Notes: a model not told the origin generated them from the letters alone. DNA of 64,000 bases from Paenibacillus_E qinlingensis_A (GCF_031455095.1 NZ_JAVDSB010000003.1:124001-188000); one strand, 5' to 3'. Positions 45,605 through 54,332 are shown, numbered from the stretch's first letter. Numbers and translations are program-made.

Positions 45605-46227
45605 TCATCTTGTGGACGCTTTGTGCTTTTGTATCAGGTGCGCTGATGTTTAGCTATTGGCTTGGTCGCTTGGCTCGGAAAAACCTCCAAACCGTTGGAG
45701 ACGGTAACCCTGGTGCGCTCAATTTGTGGAAAGCAGCTGGGTATCGGCTGGGGATTGTCGGGATCCTGCTCGATTTTGCAAAGGGATATGTAGTCATCTT
45801 ACTGGCCGTTGAGGCTGGCGGGATGTCTGGGTACGGATTGATCCCCATCGCGCTTGCGCCGATTTTTGGGCATGCGTTTTCTCCATTCTTACGCGGAAAA
45901 GGGGGCAAAGCCATAGCTGTCACCTTCGGCGTCTGGAGCGGGTTGACACAGTTTGAGGTGTCTCTTGCATTGGCTGTTATTTTGGCAGTGATGCTGGGTG
46001 GAATGAAGGTTATCAACAAATGGAAGCCCATTTCCTCGGAAGTGGATGGTCAGCAGGTTGTGATCGGGATGCTGCTCTTAGGCGTGTATCTTTATGTGAG
46101 GGATGCGGCGGCTGATCTGTTATGGGTTTGGGGCGGGAATACACTTCTGATTATGTTGAAGCATCATAAGGAATTAAGGGCTTTGCTTCGCCGAAAGCGT
46201 AAGCAGGGGGAAGGATCAGCAGATTGA
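45601..46227 (+). CDS. PlsY-like glycerol-3-phosphate acyltransferase family protein
   Basis: 208 residues from ATG 45601, which overlaps the GT2 stop codon; a longer frame back to 45328 lies inside the GT2 gene and is not credible. Five hydrophobic segments are present. PlsY-type motifs are GDGNPGALNLWKAAG (about residue 30), GHAFSPFLRGKGGKAIAVTFG (about 88) and a third, weaker region near the C-terminus. PlsY transfers acyl groups from acyl-phosphate to glycerol-3-phosphate. Coupling to a lipid glycosyltransferase suggests this paralogue acylates a glycolipid or uses another acceptor; that is inference. Confidence 0.85.
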   Translation: MIILWTLCAFVSGALMFSYWLGRLARKNLQTVGDGNPGALNLWKAAGYRLGIVGILLDFAKGYVVILLAVEAGGMSGYGLIPIALAPIFGHAFSPFLRGKGGKAIAVTFGVWSGLTQFEVSLALAVILAVMLGGMKVINKWKPISSEVDGQQVVIGMLLLGVYLYVRDAAADLLWVWGGNTLLIMLKHHKELRALLRRKRKQGEGSAD

Positions 46228-46296
46228 TTTTTGCTTTGCTAATTACCATGGAATTTGATATGTTGAAGATATCAATCGTGTACAGCGTGAAGCACA

Positions 46297-46335
46297 CGCC
46301 GTTAGCTCCCTTTGTTGGAGCTGGCGGCGTTTTTA
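46297..46335 (+). terminator. rho-independent terminator
   Basis: A 13-bp stem CGCCGTTAGCTCC/GGAGCTGGCGGCG (two G-T pairs) followed by TTTTT, 70 bp after the PlsY-like gene. Confidence 0.9.
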
Positions 46336-46356
46336 TTTTCTGAGGAGGTCGTCGCT

Positions 46357-47019
46357 ATGTTTGAGAACGTGTATGAAGACTTTTGGTTGGAGCAAATTCG
46401 GCATGCAGAAGGTCAGAGACTGGAGATGCTGCGACGAGATTTAACGGGGACGAAAAAGCTTTTGGAGGCGGTGCTGTTTCCTGTTCTCAAGACGTTCGAA
46501 GGCTTGGTGCTAGAATTTGAGATGTTAAGTTTGTCGGGCGTGAAAATATATGGGGACGCGTGCCATCCCAAGCTGCGAATCGTGTTCGAGGAGGAAAATT
46601 TCATTACCCATGCCGAGAAAATCACGAGAGAGCGGTTCTCATTCGAAAGGGCGCGAGCACGTTCCGTTGCAATGCTGGGGTACACATACTTCCCGTACAG
46701 CCGAGATGAATTAGAGAAAAGACCAGAATTCTGCCAGCGGAATTTGTTCGAATGGATTGGCCGATTCGGCAGTATGGAGGGTGGCGGGTTGCACCAGTTG
46801 CCGGTGTACGAGCGGGAAGTGTTGAGACTTTCTTTGTTTAGCAATAAACCATTTGGATTAGCAGAAGTATGTGGCTGGCTCCAGTTAACGAAAGAGTCGT
46901 GCAGGAAAGTATTACGTGATTTGGAATCAAAACAGTTCATTTACTCAGTTGGCGGGAGTGCGAGTAGATGCCATAAATTTATGATCACGGAAAAGGCGGT
47001 GGCACTTTTGCATCAATGA
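46357..47019 (+). CDS. hypothetical protein with possible C-terminal winged helix
   Basis: 220 residues from ATG 46357 with GAGGAGGT at 46342-46349. The N-terminal part is helical and rich in charged residues (WLEQIRHAEGQRLEMLRRDLTGTKKLLEAV). The last 75 residues look like a winged helix-turn-helix (YEREVLRLSLFSNKPFGLAEVCGWLQLTKESCRKVLRDLESKQFI), so it may bind DNA. I do not recognise a named family. It stands alone between a terminator and the 51-bp hairpin array, which begins 30 bp after its stop codon. Confidence 0.7.
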   Translation: MFENVYEDFWLEQIRHAEGQRLEMLRRDLTGTKKLLEAVLFPVLKTFEGLVLEFEMLSLSGVKIYGDACHPKLRIVFEEENFITHAEKITRERFSFERARARSVAMLGYTYFPYSRDELEKRPEFCQRNLFEWIGRFGSMEGGGLHQLPVYEREVLRLSLFSNKPFGLAEVCGWLQLTKESCRKVLRDLESKQFIYSVGGSASRCHKFMITEKAVALLHQ

Positions 47020-47048
47020 ATGTGAGATAAACGAAAGAGAAAAGCAGT

Positions 47049-47304
47049 GAGATACTCGAGAAATTCGAGTATCTCAGCCCCGCCAGCGCGAAAAGCACTG
47101 AGATACACGGAAAATTCGAGTATCTCAGCCGCGCCAGCGCGAAAAGCAGCGAGATACACGAAAAATTCGAGTATCTCGTCCGCGCCAGCGCAAAAAGCAG
47201 CGAGATACACGAAAAATTCGAGTATCTCAGCCGCGCCAGCGCGAAAAGCAGCGAGATACACGAAAAATTCGAGTATCTCCTCCGCGCCAGCATAGCGCCA
47301 ATAC
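47049..47304. repeat. 51-bp tandem hairpin repeat array (five units)
   Basis: Units start at 47049, 47100, 47151, 47202 and 47253, an exact 51-bp period. Each begins with an inverted repeat GAGATAC...GTATCTC; in the first unit the arms GAGATACTCGA/TCGAGTATCTC are perfect. Each continues with a conserved filler (AGCCGCGCCAGCGCGAAAAG). The frames opened on both strands (for example EILEFFVYLAAFRAGA on the minus strand) are artefacts of the 3-divisible period. Confidence 0.92.
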
Positions 47305-47380
47305 GAAATGAAACAATCATACATACGCGCTCCCCTCCTTGGGAAAAACTAGGACATATGTGAAAGGGGTGTCCCGGCTC

Positions 47381-48025
47381 ATGGAGGATCCAATTGTACG
47401 CAGAGAAGAACGCTTAAACACGGTCAGCCATGGAATTGGCGTGTGTTTGAGCGTCTATGGGCTGATACTGTTGCTGCAGAGGTCTGCGCTTTTTGAAAAT
47501 GGGTTGTACACAGCAAGCAACGTGGTTTTCGGTGCTTCCTTTTGTCTACTCTATGTCGCCTCGACACTGCTGCATGGCGGTCGCTCCCCCAAATGGGCTA
47601 GACGCTTTGAAAAGCTGGACCACGCCGCGATTTTCATCGCTATGGCAGGCTCCTATACGCCATTCCTGCTGATCACTATCCAAAGCCGACTAGCGATAGA
47701 ACTGCTCATCGTCATTTGGGCGCTAGCCTTCGGCGGTGTGCGATATGTACATGTCATTATTTCAAAATTTATGCCATGGGGGCTGCTGGTCTATATGGTT
47801 ATGGCTGCATTCATGGTACTGGTCATCATACCTTTATATGTGCGACTGCCTCACTTGGCCTTCATCTGGCTTGCACTCGGATTGGTGAGCTATATGGCAG
47901 GACTGCCTTTTTTCCTTTGGCACAAATTACGCTATCACCATACGATCTGGCATCTCTTTGTCCTGGCAGGAAGTGCTTGCCACTTCATAGCTGTGTATAG
48001 TTACGTTATGCCCGCACTTTTATAA
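47381..48025 (+). CDS. hemolysin III family (PAQR-like) membrane protein
   Basis: 214 residues from ATG 47381, with AAAGGGGTG at 47363-47371; a TTG at 47339 lacks a site. Seven hydrophobic segments are present. Family marks are REERLNTVSHGIG near the N-terminus, STLLHGG, FEKLDHAAIFIAMAGSYTP and WHLFVLAGSACHFIAV, whose His and Asp residues form the zinc-like site of PAQR receptors. The label hemolysin is historical; a hydrolase or stress-signalling role is as likely. It is monocistronic. Confidence 0.9.
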   Translation: MEDPIVRREERLNTVSHGIGVCLSVYGLILLLQRSALFENGLYTASNVVFGASFCLLYVASTLLHGGRSPKWARRFEKLDHAAIFIAMAGSYTPFLLITIQSRLAIELLIVIWALAFGGVRYVHVIISKFMPWGLLVYMVMAAFMVLVIIPLYVRLPHLAFIWLALGLVSYMAGLPFFLWHKLRYHHTIWHLFVLAGSACHFIAVYSYVMPALL

Positions 48026-48149
48026 GAGGATAATAATACCTTAATTTTGTGCTAGCACGGATTAAGATTGTTTATTTAATGTCCGATTCAACATTCATAT
48101 AATAAAAGCATGATCCACTCATTCCTTACATGCCAAGGAGGCAGAGACC

Positions 48150-49562
48150 ATGCAAAGCCATACACCATTATTACTTACCGATGAGCAAATGAGAACATTT
48201 ATTACGAACGGTTGTCTAATTCTCAAAACAGATTTCCCTCGTGAATTCCATGAAAGTCTAGTGGAGCAATTGAACACGGTGTATACCGAAGAAGGCAATC
48301 CAGGTAACAACCTTTTACCTCGTATACGTGAATTGGGAAAAGTATTTGATCATCCCGTTGTAACAGGTGCGTTAACGAGTGTGCTTGGACCTAACTATAT
48401 GATGCATGCGCATCGTCATGGACATTTCAATGCATCTAGCGTAGCTGGTGGTTGGCATAAAGATAGTTATTGGGGTTATAAAAGGATGCGCAACCATCAC
48501 CCACAATGGGCGATGATTATGTATTTCCCACAAGATACACCCGTGGAATTAGGACCGACTGGTATCCTGCCAGGCACACAAAACTATGAATCTCGTACTT
48601 TTGAAGGCAATGAACAAGAAGCTGAGGTGTTGGCTAATGGGGAAGCGGGGACTTTCGCGTTGATCCATTATGATATATGGCACCGCTCCACGCCAAATGT
48701 GTTGGGCCAGCCTCGCTATATGCTGAAGTTCGAATTCATGCGCACGGAGCTGCCACTTTCCCCTAGCTGGAACAATCAAGAGCGTGAATGGCGCAAACCG
48801 GAAGGCTTGCAACTGCCGATTGCAGAGCATGATCTAATGTGGGAAGAGACGTGGAATTGGTTGTCGGGACAAGTCGGCAGTATCGCCAATACAATTGATT
48901 CTAATCCTGATCGGATCAAAGAATTGGCAGCAGCGTTGCGTAACTTTGAACCCCATGCAATTAATGCTGCCTATGAGCTTGCGGCAAGCGGTCAGCAAGG
49001 TGTAGATGCATTGCTTCAAGCGCTTCATAGCGATGATAAAAATGTATCGCGCATTGCCGCATATGGGTTATCCGTGGCGGGAAGCGAAGCTGTGAGCGGC
49101 TTGGTTGCAGCCTTAACGGAAGAGAGTTCCGAAGAGATCATCTCGCACGCGGTGTTCGCTCTCGGTGAGTTGAGAGGATTGGCAAGCGAGGCTGTACCTG
49201 CACTTGTTAATTTAATGCAGCACGCATCAGAGACGATTCGTTGTGCAATTGTGGATGCTCTTGGACTCATGGAAGAAGGACACGCTCAAGTCGTGGACTG
49301 TTTAGCTAACTCGCTGCAAGATGAAAGCGCGCAGGTACGATTTATGTCCAGCTTAGCTTTGTCCCGTCTAGGAGCTCATGCAGAGGCGGCGATTCCTCAA
49401 TTGGCAGTCGCGCTGGATGACGAAAACCGCTATGTTCGTGCACATGCCGCGGAATCCTTGCGCTACGTTGGAACGGAGCGAGCGAAGGATACACTCATTA
49501 AGTTCTTGCTAGACGCGCGTTGGTGCCCGACGACGACAGCGAAGAATGCTTTTTATCCTTAA
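48150..49562 (+). CDS. PhyH-family oxygenase fused to HEAT repeats
   Basis: 470 residues. The N-terminal half (1-215) is a PhyH dioxygenase with iron ligands His103/Asp105 in GGWHKDSYWG and His178 in YDIWHRSTP, and the GILPGTQNY turn. From about residue 250 to 455 there are about six HEAT-like repeats (GVDALLQALHSDDKNVSRIAAYGLSV, AVPALVNLMQHASETIRCAIVDALGL, AIPQLAVALDDENRYVRAHAAESL). The repeats usually bind protein or RNA, so this enzyme may hydroxylate or recruit a macromolecule instead of a free metabolite. CAAGGAGG precedes ATG 48150. It converges with the AraC gene at 49672 across a bidirectional terminator. Confidence 0.88.
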   Translation: MQSHTPLLLTDEQMRTFITNGCLILKTDFPREFHESLVEQLNTVYTEEGNPGNNLLPRIRELGKVFDHPVVTGALTSVLGPNYMMHAHRHGHFNASSVAGGWHKDSYWGYKRMRNHHPQWAMIMYFPQDTPVELGPTGILPGTQNYESRTFEGNEQEAEVLANGEAGTFALIHYDIWHRSTPNVLGQPRYMLKFEFMRTELPLSPSWNNQEREWRKPEGLQLPIAEHDLMWEETWNWLSGQVGSIANTIDSNPDRIKELAAALRNFEPHAINAAYELAASGQQGVDALLQALHSDDKNVSRIAAYGLSVAGSEAVSGLVAALTEESSEEIISHAVFALGELRGLASEAVPALVNLMQHASETIRCAIVDALGLMEEGHAQVVDCLANSLQDESAQVRFMSSLALSRLGAHAEAAIPQLAVALDDENRYVRAHAAESLRYVGTERAKDTLIKFLLDARWCPTTTAKNAFYP

Positions 49563-49594
49563 TTGGACTAACAACAGTCTAAACGTCTACCAAT

Positions 49595-49637
49595 AAAAAG
49601 GGACCCATTCGCCTATAGTGGCGCGTGGGTCTCTTTT
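49595..49637. terminator. bidirectional terminator between convergent genes
   Basis: GGGACCCA..CGCC / GGCG..TGGGTCTC, with AAAAAG on one side and CTCTTTT on the other, so it can serve the PhyH-HEAT gene and the AraC gene. Confidence 0.75.
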
Positions 49638-49671
49638 GGCTATTTCGTGGCCGTGCCAACGAACCCGAACA

Positions 49672-50511
49672 TTATCGCGGCCGCAAATCGCGGAACGCCG
49701 TTGGCTTAAATCCCGTTTGTTCCTTAAACATACGGGAAAAATAAGATAATTCCATGCCGAATGAATCGGCAATTTGGGAGACATTCAGCTCCGTCGTTAG
49801 GAGCAGATCTTTTGCTTTTTCCGATCGCAGGTGGTTCATATATTGAATGGGAGAGTACCCTGTAAATTGTTTGAACGCGTTAATAAAATAATTCGGATGA
49901 TAGTGAGCAAGTTGGGCCAACGTTTCGATTGAAACCTGATCTGCCATATGCTGCTCCATGTAGCGCAGAACGCCATTCATTTTCTCATGCGTAGGCGTCG
50001 TTGCTAGATTCAACTTTACGGAAGTATTGCTCTCCATAAATTCAGCGATAAGCTCATGGACGATGCCGGTGACTCGGAATTCAGCGGATAAAGCATCGCT
50101 TCGCCGATACGCGATCAGCTTCTCAAACGTTTGTTGGAGCGCTGCTGGATCCTTGACGACAATGAAGGGGTTCGTCTGCACGATCTGAAAAAGATCCAAA
50201 TCCCCAATTTTCGCTGTGAAATGGAACCAATACTTGCCGAACGTATGATCACTAATCGTCCCATAGGCTTGGTCGCTGCCAGCAGGAAGGATGTAAAGCT
50301 CACCGGGCCGCGGGTAGTAGGTTTGATCACCTATTTTAAGAAACCCTTCACCTTCCATAATAAAATATAGCCGATTTACCGGACATGCAGGGATCTCATC
50401 ATTCCAACTGCGTGATACTTTCGTGTAGGAAGGGTAATCGACATCGATTCTAGCTTTCGCAATATATTTGTTCCAAAATGTGCGCTGGCTAGCATTCATA
50501 TCTGATTTCAT
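49672..50511 (-). CDS. AraC-family transcriptional regulator
   Basis: 279 residues; ATG 50511 lies nine bases after AAAGGGA and four bases after the TetR stop codon, so the TetR and AraC genes are one operon. The cupin-like sensor half (PVNRLYFIMEGEGFLKIG, PGELYILPAGSD) is followed by two helix-turn-helix units (IETLAQLAHYHPNYFINAFKQFTGYSP, VSQIADSFGMELSYFSRMFKEQTG). It converges on the PhyH-HEAT gene. Being in one operon with the repressor of the exporter suggests linked regulation, though that is inference. Confidence 0.9.
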   Translation of the reverse strand: MKSDMNASQRTFWNKYIAKARIDVDYPSYTKVSRSWNDEIPACPVNRLYFIMEGEGFLKIGDQTYYPRPGELYILPAGSDQAYGTISDHTFGKYWFHFTAKIGDLDLFQIVQTNPFIVVKDPAALQQTFEKLIAYRRSDALSAEFRVTGIVHELIAEFMESNTSVKLNLATTPTHEKMNGVLRYMEQHMADQVSIETLAQLAHYHPNYFINAFKQFTGYSPIQYMNHLRSEKAKDLLLTTELNVSQIADSFGMELSYFSRMFKEQTGFKPTAFRDLRPR

Positions 50512-50515
50512 AGCA

Positions 50516-51169
50516 TTATATTCCCTTTACAAAGAGTCGACATATGCCATCCGTAAATTCCTCTTTCGTATAGCCAAGAACGTCTTTATGGTACAAATAT
50601 TGTTCTGGAAAAAGTGAAATGAGGATCGTATTGACGGTCAGAGTGACATCAATGGCCGCGATCTCACCTTGCTGAACCGCATGGTGCAGGAGTGGAGCCA
50701 GGATATTGTTGAGCCGGATAAAGAATGGCTTTTTGTGAATGCTGACGCTTCGTTTGTCCGCATGCATGGATGAGATGACGGACAGAAGCGTGACGTTCTC
50801 ATCGACGAAATCGATGACGTCATGAATACAGGCGGACACTTGAGCCATGCCAGATTCGGTGGATGCTGTCAGTGTATACTTCGCCTCAAGCGAGTCGATG
50901 AACCGTGTGGTTGTGGACTTTATAAGGTCACTACATACATCGCCAATATGTGTATAACGACGGTACAACGTGCCTTGACCCACGCCGGATTCCTTCGCAA
51001 TTTGATGCATCGTTACATGATCTATATCATTCGTTTCCAGAAGTGAACGAGCGGCAGAAAGGATGCGGCGACGGTATTCCGTATCTCGTTCTCCACGTCG
51101 GGTGATAGGAGGTGTGGCTTCCTTATCGGGTTCACAAATTTCGGGATGATGCTCATCTGGATGTTTCAT
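50516..51169 (-). CDS. TetR-family repressor
   Basis: 217 residues from ATG 51169, with AGGAGG at 51177-51182 (minus strand); an ATG at 51202 is in frame but lies before this site. The helix-turn-helix is at about residues 30-75 (HVTMHQIAKESGVGQGTLYRRYTHIGDV). The C-terminal ligand-binding half is helical and unassigned. It is divergent from the DHA2 exporter, and two palindromic operators lie in the shared promoter region, so it almost certainly represses the exporter and itself, with an exported compound as inducer. Confidence 0.93.
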   Translation of the reverse strand: MKHPDEHHPEICEPDKEATPPITRRGERDTEYRRRILSAARSLLETNDIDHVTMHQIAKESGVGQGTLYRRYTHIGDVCSDLIKSTTTRFIDSLEAKYTLTASTESGMAQVSACIHDVIDFVDENVTLLSVISSMHADKRSVSIHKKPFFIRLNNILAPLLHHAVQQGEIAAIDVTLTVNTILISLFPEQYLYHKDVLGYTKEEFTDGICRLFVKGI

Positions 51170-51213
51170 TGTTTCGTTCCTCCTGGTCGATAGATCGTCC
51201 ATGAAAAATTAAT

Positions 51214-51242
51214 TTGACTTTGCGGACAATTGTCCGTAATAT
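51214..51242 (+). promoter_or_regulatory. promoter of the DHA2 exporter
   Basis: TTGACT (51214-51219) and TAATAT (51237-51242) are separated by exactly 17 bases. The first TetR operator fills the spacer. Confidence 0.85.
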
Positions 51243-51262
51243 GAGATAGCGGACAATTGTCC
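51223..51262. promoter_or_regulatory. two TetR operators
   Basis: CGGACAATTGTCCG (51223-51236, perfect 14-bp palindrome) lies between the -35 and -10 boxes. CGGACAATTGTCC (51250-51262) lies just past the transcription start. Centres are 27 bp apart. Confidence 0.88.
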
Positions 51263-51313
51263 CGTAACTATTGTAACACGTGAAGAGAGAGATTGTCTAA
51301 GGAGGAGTTAGGA

Positions 51314-52813
51314 ATGAGTCAAAGCGCTGTATCCGGTGGAACAGAGCCGGAGTTTAAGATTACGAGCATTCTCGTGCCGCTAATCGCAATTATTTCAGGC
51401 ATATTCATGGTTATCCTCGACACGACAGCAATGAACGTTGCTTTGTCGAAGTTGGTCGTTGACTTTAAAACAGATTTACCTACGATTCAATGGGCGGTTA
51501 CAGGCTACATGCTGGCATCCGCTGCGGTAATTCCCTTAGCAGGTTGGTTATCAGATAGGTTCGGAGCCAAAAATGTCTTTTTGACATCCGTATTGCTGTT
51601 CACAATTGCATCCCTCTTATGTGCGACGCCAAACACAGCCGAAATGCTAATCTTTTTCCGCATCTTGCAAGGTTTAGGCGGAGGATTTGTTATGCCTGTC
51701 GCGATGGCTTACGTATACAGACTTAGTCCTCCTAGCAAAATCGGGCAAGTCATGGGTATGCTAGGCGTACCTATTCTATTAGCTCCAGCAGTGGGGCCGA
51801 TCTTGGCAGGCTGGTTAGTTGAATACCACTCCTGGCACTGGATTTTCCTTATTAACTTGCCAGTTGGTATTTTTAGTTTGATATTCGGTTATTGGAAATT
51901 GCCTGTTGTTGCTCGTAAAAAGGTAGCTGGCTTCGATCTGCCAGGGATGATCTTGGGTCCGATTGCATTCGCATCGCTATCTTACGGCATCTCACAAGGC
52001 GCTTCAGGTTGGACGTCCGATAAAGCGCTTGGCGGTATCATCGTTGGGGCACTTGCCCTGATTGCCTTCGTTATTGTTGAGCTCAAAACGAAAATTCCAT
52101 TGCTTGAGCTTCGCGTGTTCAAATCATTTGATTTTTCATTTAGTATATTCATTCAATGGGTGATCCAATTCTGTATGTTCGGGGCGATCTTCCTTCTTCC
52201 ACAATTCCTACAGCAAGCCCGTGGTTACGGTGCGTTTGATACAGGTTTGACACTGTTCCCACAAGCCATCGCATCTGGACTTATGATGCCAATTGGCGGT
52301 TATTTATTTGATAAAATCGGCGTGCGTTGGTTAGTTGTCATCGGTCTTACCTTGGTTTCAGGAGCGATTTTCCAATATTCACTGATGGATTTGACCGTTC
52401 AAAGAACGGATCTCATTCTACCGCTAGCTATGGCAGGTGCGGGAATGGGGCTCATGATGATGCCAATTAACTCGCATTTGATCAAAAAAGCACCGCAAGA
52501 CCTTGTCAGCCGGGTTACTTCGTTGACAAGTGCGATGCAGCAGGTTATTAGCTCGTTCGGTGTTGCGATCGTAGTGACGATTCTGACTTCACGTGTTACA
52601 ACGTTGATAACAGAGCAGAAACTACCTATGGGATCGCCAGCAGACATGCAAAAGTCGATGCTTTCCGTAGCACCAGATGCCTTCGGTTATACCTTCAAAT
52701 GTATGATGGTTATCGCTCTGTGCGGGGTTGTCCTTGGTTTATTCTTACGCCGTGGCAAAACAGAAGCACATCAAGAAACACGTACAGATGTAGCGTTAGA
52801 AGGTCTGCACTAA
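51314..52813 (+). CDS. DHA2-family (EmrB/QacA) drug exporter
   Basis: 499 residues. ATG 51314 is the start: AAGGAGGAG at 51299-51307 precedes it, while the TTG at 51293 lies in front of that site. Fourteen hydrophobic segments mark the DHA2 subfamily. Typical motifs are LDTTAMNVALSKL in segment 1, GWLSDRFGAKNVF (motif A), RILQGLGGGFVMP, and motif C GVPILLAPAVGPILAGWL at about 150-167. It exports drugs or other toxic compounds using the proton gradient. Control by the adjacent TetR gene is strongly supported by operator placement. A perfect terminator follows. Confidence 0.93.
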   Translation: MSQSAVSGGTEPEFKITSILVPLIAIISGIFMVILDTTAMNVALSKLVVDFKTDLPTIQWAVTGYMLASAAVIPLAGWLSDRFGAKNVFLTSVLLFTIASLLCATPNTAEMLIFFRILQGLGGGFVMPVAMAYVYRLSPPSKIGQVMGMLGVPILLAPAVGPILAGWLVEYHSWHWIFLINLPVGIFSLIFGYWKLPVVARKKVAGFDLPGMILGPIAFASLSYGISQGASGWTSDKALGGIIVGALALIAFVIVELKTKIPLLELRVFKSFDFSFSIFIQWVIQFCMFGAIFLLPQFLQQARGYGAFDTGLTLFPQAIASGLMMPIGGYLFDKIGVRWLVVIGLTLVSGAIFQYSLMDLTVQRTDLILPLAMAGAGMGLMMMPINSHLIKKAPQDLVSRVTSLTSAMQQVISSFGVAIVVTILTSRVTTLITEQKLPMGSPADMQKSMLSVAPDAFGYTFKCMMVIALCGVVLGLFLRRGKTEAHQETRTDVALEGLH

Positions 52814-52825
52814 GGCTCCTAAAGA

Positions 52826-52875
52826 AAAGACAGCTCGTAAGTAGTGGATTACACTACTCACGAGCTGTCTTTTTG
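52826..52875. terminator. bidirectional terminator between convergent genes
   Basis: The long stem GACAGCTCGTAAGTAGTG / CACTACTCACGAGCTGTC (one mismatch) with a GATTA loop ends in TTTTT on the plus strand, and the mirror AAAG on the other side gives a shorter T run. Confidence 0.9.
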
Positions 52876-52877
52876 TA

Positions 52878-54332
52878 TTAAGGCAAGCGAACGGAGGCGC
52901 GGTACAGCTTGCTATTCCATTCGACCGTGCTTTTGAGCGATTCCGCAACTAAGCGAAGCGGGACATACATCCGGCTGTCACTCATGATTTGCAATGGGAC
53001 AGGGACTGAGACGGATTTTCCATTTACCGTAGCGACGGAGCTTCCATCTTTCAGCTTCAACGTGACACCCGCATTGGTAATGGTCGCCGTTCTAGTTGCC
53101 GTATCCCAGGCAAAAGTAGCATTCATCGCCGTTATAAAAGGACGAATCGGCACAACCGTCGTTTCCTTGTCGATGAAACCCGTGAAATCCGAAATGTATT
53201 GACCGTTAATATCAATTTGAACTTTAGGCTTGTCTAGCTTGCGAACAACGAGCACGTTGCTGAGCTTACGCCCCGGATAAGACATCATTGTGCCATTCGC
53301 ATAAAGCCCTGAGCTGGAGCCGCCATCCATGTTCATGGCTTCTTTCAACCCCAGAGCAATCGCAATGGCGGCAAGCTCGGATAAGGTTGCACTCGGAACT
53401 GTCCCCATCACAAGACGATTCGAGCTGTCTATGCCAACGAAGCTTCTGGCTGCGGAAGATTGCGTAACTTTAGGGTCTGTGAACCCATCTCGTTGCACAT
53501 TAATATCAGAGGCGCCGTTCGTAACGAGCTTGGGCCCAACGCCAATTGCGGACAGCCATGTTTTGGCATCGAGATTACTTCCGCCTTCACCCTTAGCGAT
53601 AATATCCTTCGTGATTCTGTCACCGACATCTAATTTGGTCAGGACATTTTGCTTATTGTTAGCGCTGTTACCGACAAATAGTACATATCCGCCATCCGGC
53701 ACCGATACGGAATCTTGTGTAATCCGAGTGACAAGTCCATCGCTGATCACGACTTTAGTCCCATTGGGAAAACCGATCCAACGACCAAAATCTGGCGTAT
53801 ACCAGACAATCTGGTCCGTACTCGTGTCTCCGTAATATTTGTTAATCCCCCAAGGATTAATTGTGTAAGTGCCGCCACCTTCGCTTGTGCGAATCGCTAT
53901 GTCGAGATTGACGAACTGGATGTCTGGCACCTTATCTTTGTTCAGAAACAGCGTCTGATTCTCCCCAGAATGCATGGGTTCACCTGACTTTAGCAACGTT
54001 CCGTTCGGGTAACGGATATAAGGATTGGACTCATAGGCGTTAAAAAAAGTACCATTAATCGCGGCGACTCCGTTCTCTCGCTCTACGATGGCTTGCATCG
54101 CTTCATCATGACCGATCCCGCCATCCGCTAGGGCAGGAACGAGCTCCAACGTGGGATCTGTGAGATCAACCATAACGACTGGAACATTGAAGTTTTTGCC
54201 TGCGGCATAAACTAATTTCGTAACAGCATTCACAGATGGGGAATAAGCAGCAGATGCTGGTGCCCCTCCGGCAACAAGTGCTGCAGTTAATAGTAGGGAA
54301 GTGGCTGGAATGAATAATTTCCTATACAACAT
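52878..54332 (-). CDS. secreted phosphodiester glycosidase (NAGPA-like) with copper-amine-oxidase-N-like domain
   Basis: 484 residues from ATG 54332, with AAAGGAG just upstream; a frame back to 54500 is rejected. A signal peptide ends at about residue 29 (ASA). Residues about 80-370 form the NAGPA domain (PF09992), with AINGTFFNAY, SSAARSFVGID and NMDGGSSSGLYANG. NAGPA-type enzymes cleave a sugar-phosphodiester bond, possibly in wall polymers. The C-terminal 110 residues match the copper amine oxidase N-terminal (stalk) domain (VPIRPFITAMNATFAWDTAT, YVPLRLVAESLKSTVEW), common in Paenibacillus surface proteins. It is monocistronic and convergent with the exporter. Confidence 0.9.
   Translation of the reverse strand: MLYRKLFIPATSLLLTAALVAGGAPASAAYSPSVNAVTKLVYAAGKNFNVPVVMVDLTDPTLELVPALADGGIGHDEAMQAIVERENGVAAINGTFFNAYESNPYIRYPNGTLLKSGEPMHSGENQTLFLNKDKVPDIQFVNLDIAIRTSEGGGTYTINPWGINKYYGDTSTDQIVWYTPDFGRWIGFPNGTKVVISDGLVTRITQDSVSVPDGGYVLFVGNSANNKQNVLTKLDVGDRITKDIIAKGEGGSNLDAKTWLSAIGVGPKLVTNGASDINVQRDGFTDPKVTQSSAARSFVGIDSSNRLVMGTVPSATLSELAAIAIALGLKEAMNMDGGSSSGLYANGTMMSYPGRKLSNVLVVRKLDKPKVQIDINGQYISDFTGFIDKETTVVPIRPFITAMNATFAWDTATRTATITNAGVTLKLKDGSSVATVNGKSVSVPVPLQIMSDSRMYVPLRLVAESLKSTVEWNSKLYRASVRLP

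Noticed and set aside
44510..46227. Carotenoid (staphyloxanthin-type) pathway
   Set aside because: The GT2 resembles CrtQ, but no crtM, crtN, crtP or CrtO-like gene is nearby and the acyltransferase is PlsY-like instead.
46413..46940. 175-residue minus-strand frame
   Set aside because: It is antisense to the 46357 gene, which has a strong ribosome binding site.
47013..47324. Minus-strand frame with repeats of EILEFFVYLAAFRAGA
   Set aside because: It is the translation of the 51-bp array and has no start signal; a second frame of the same strand is equally open.
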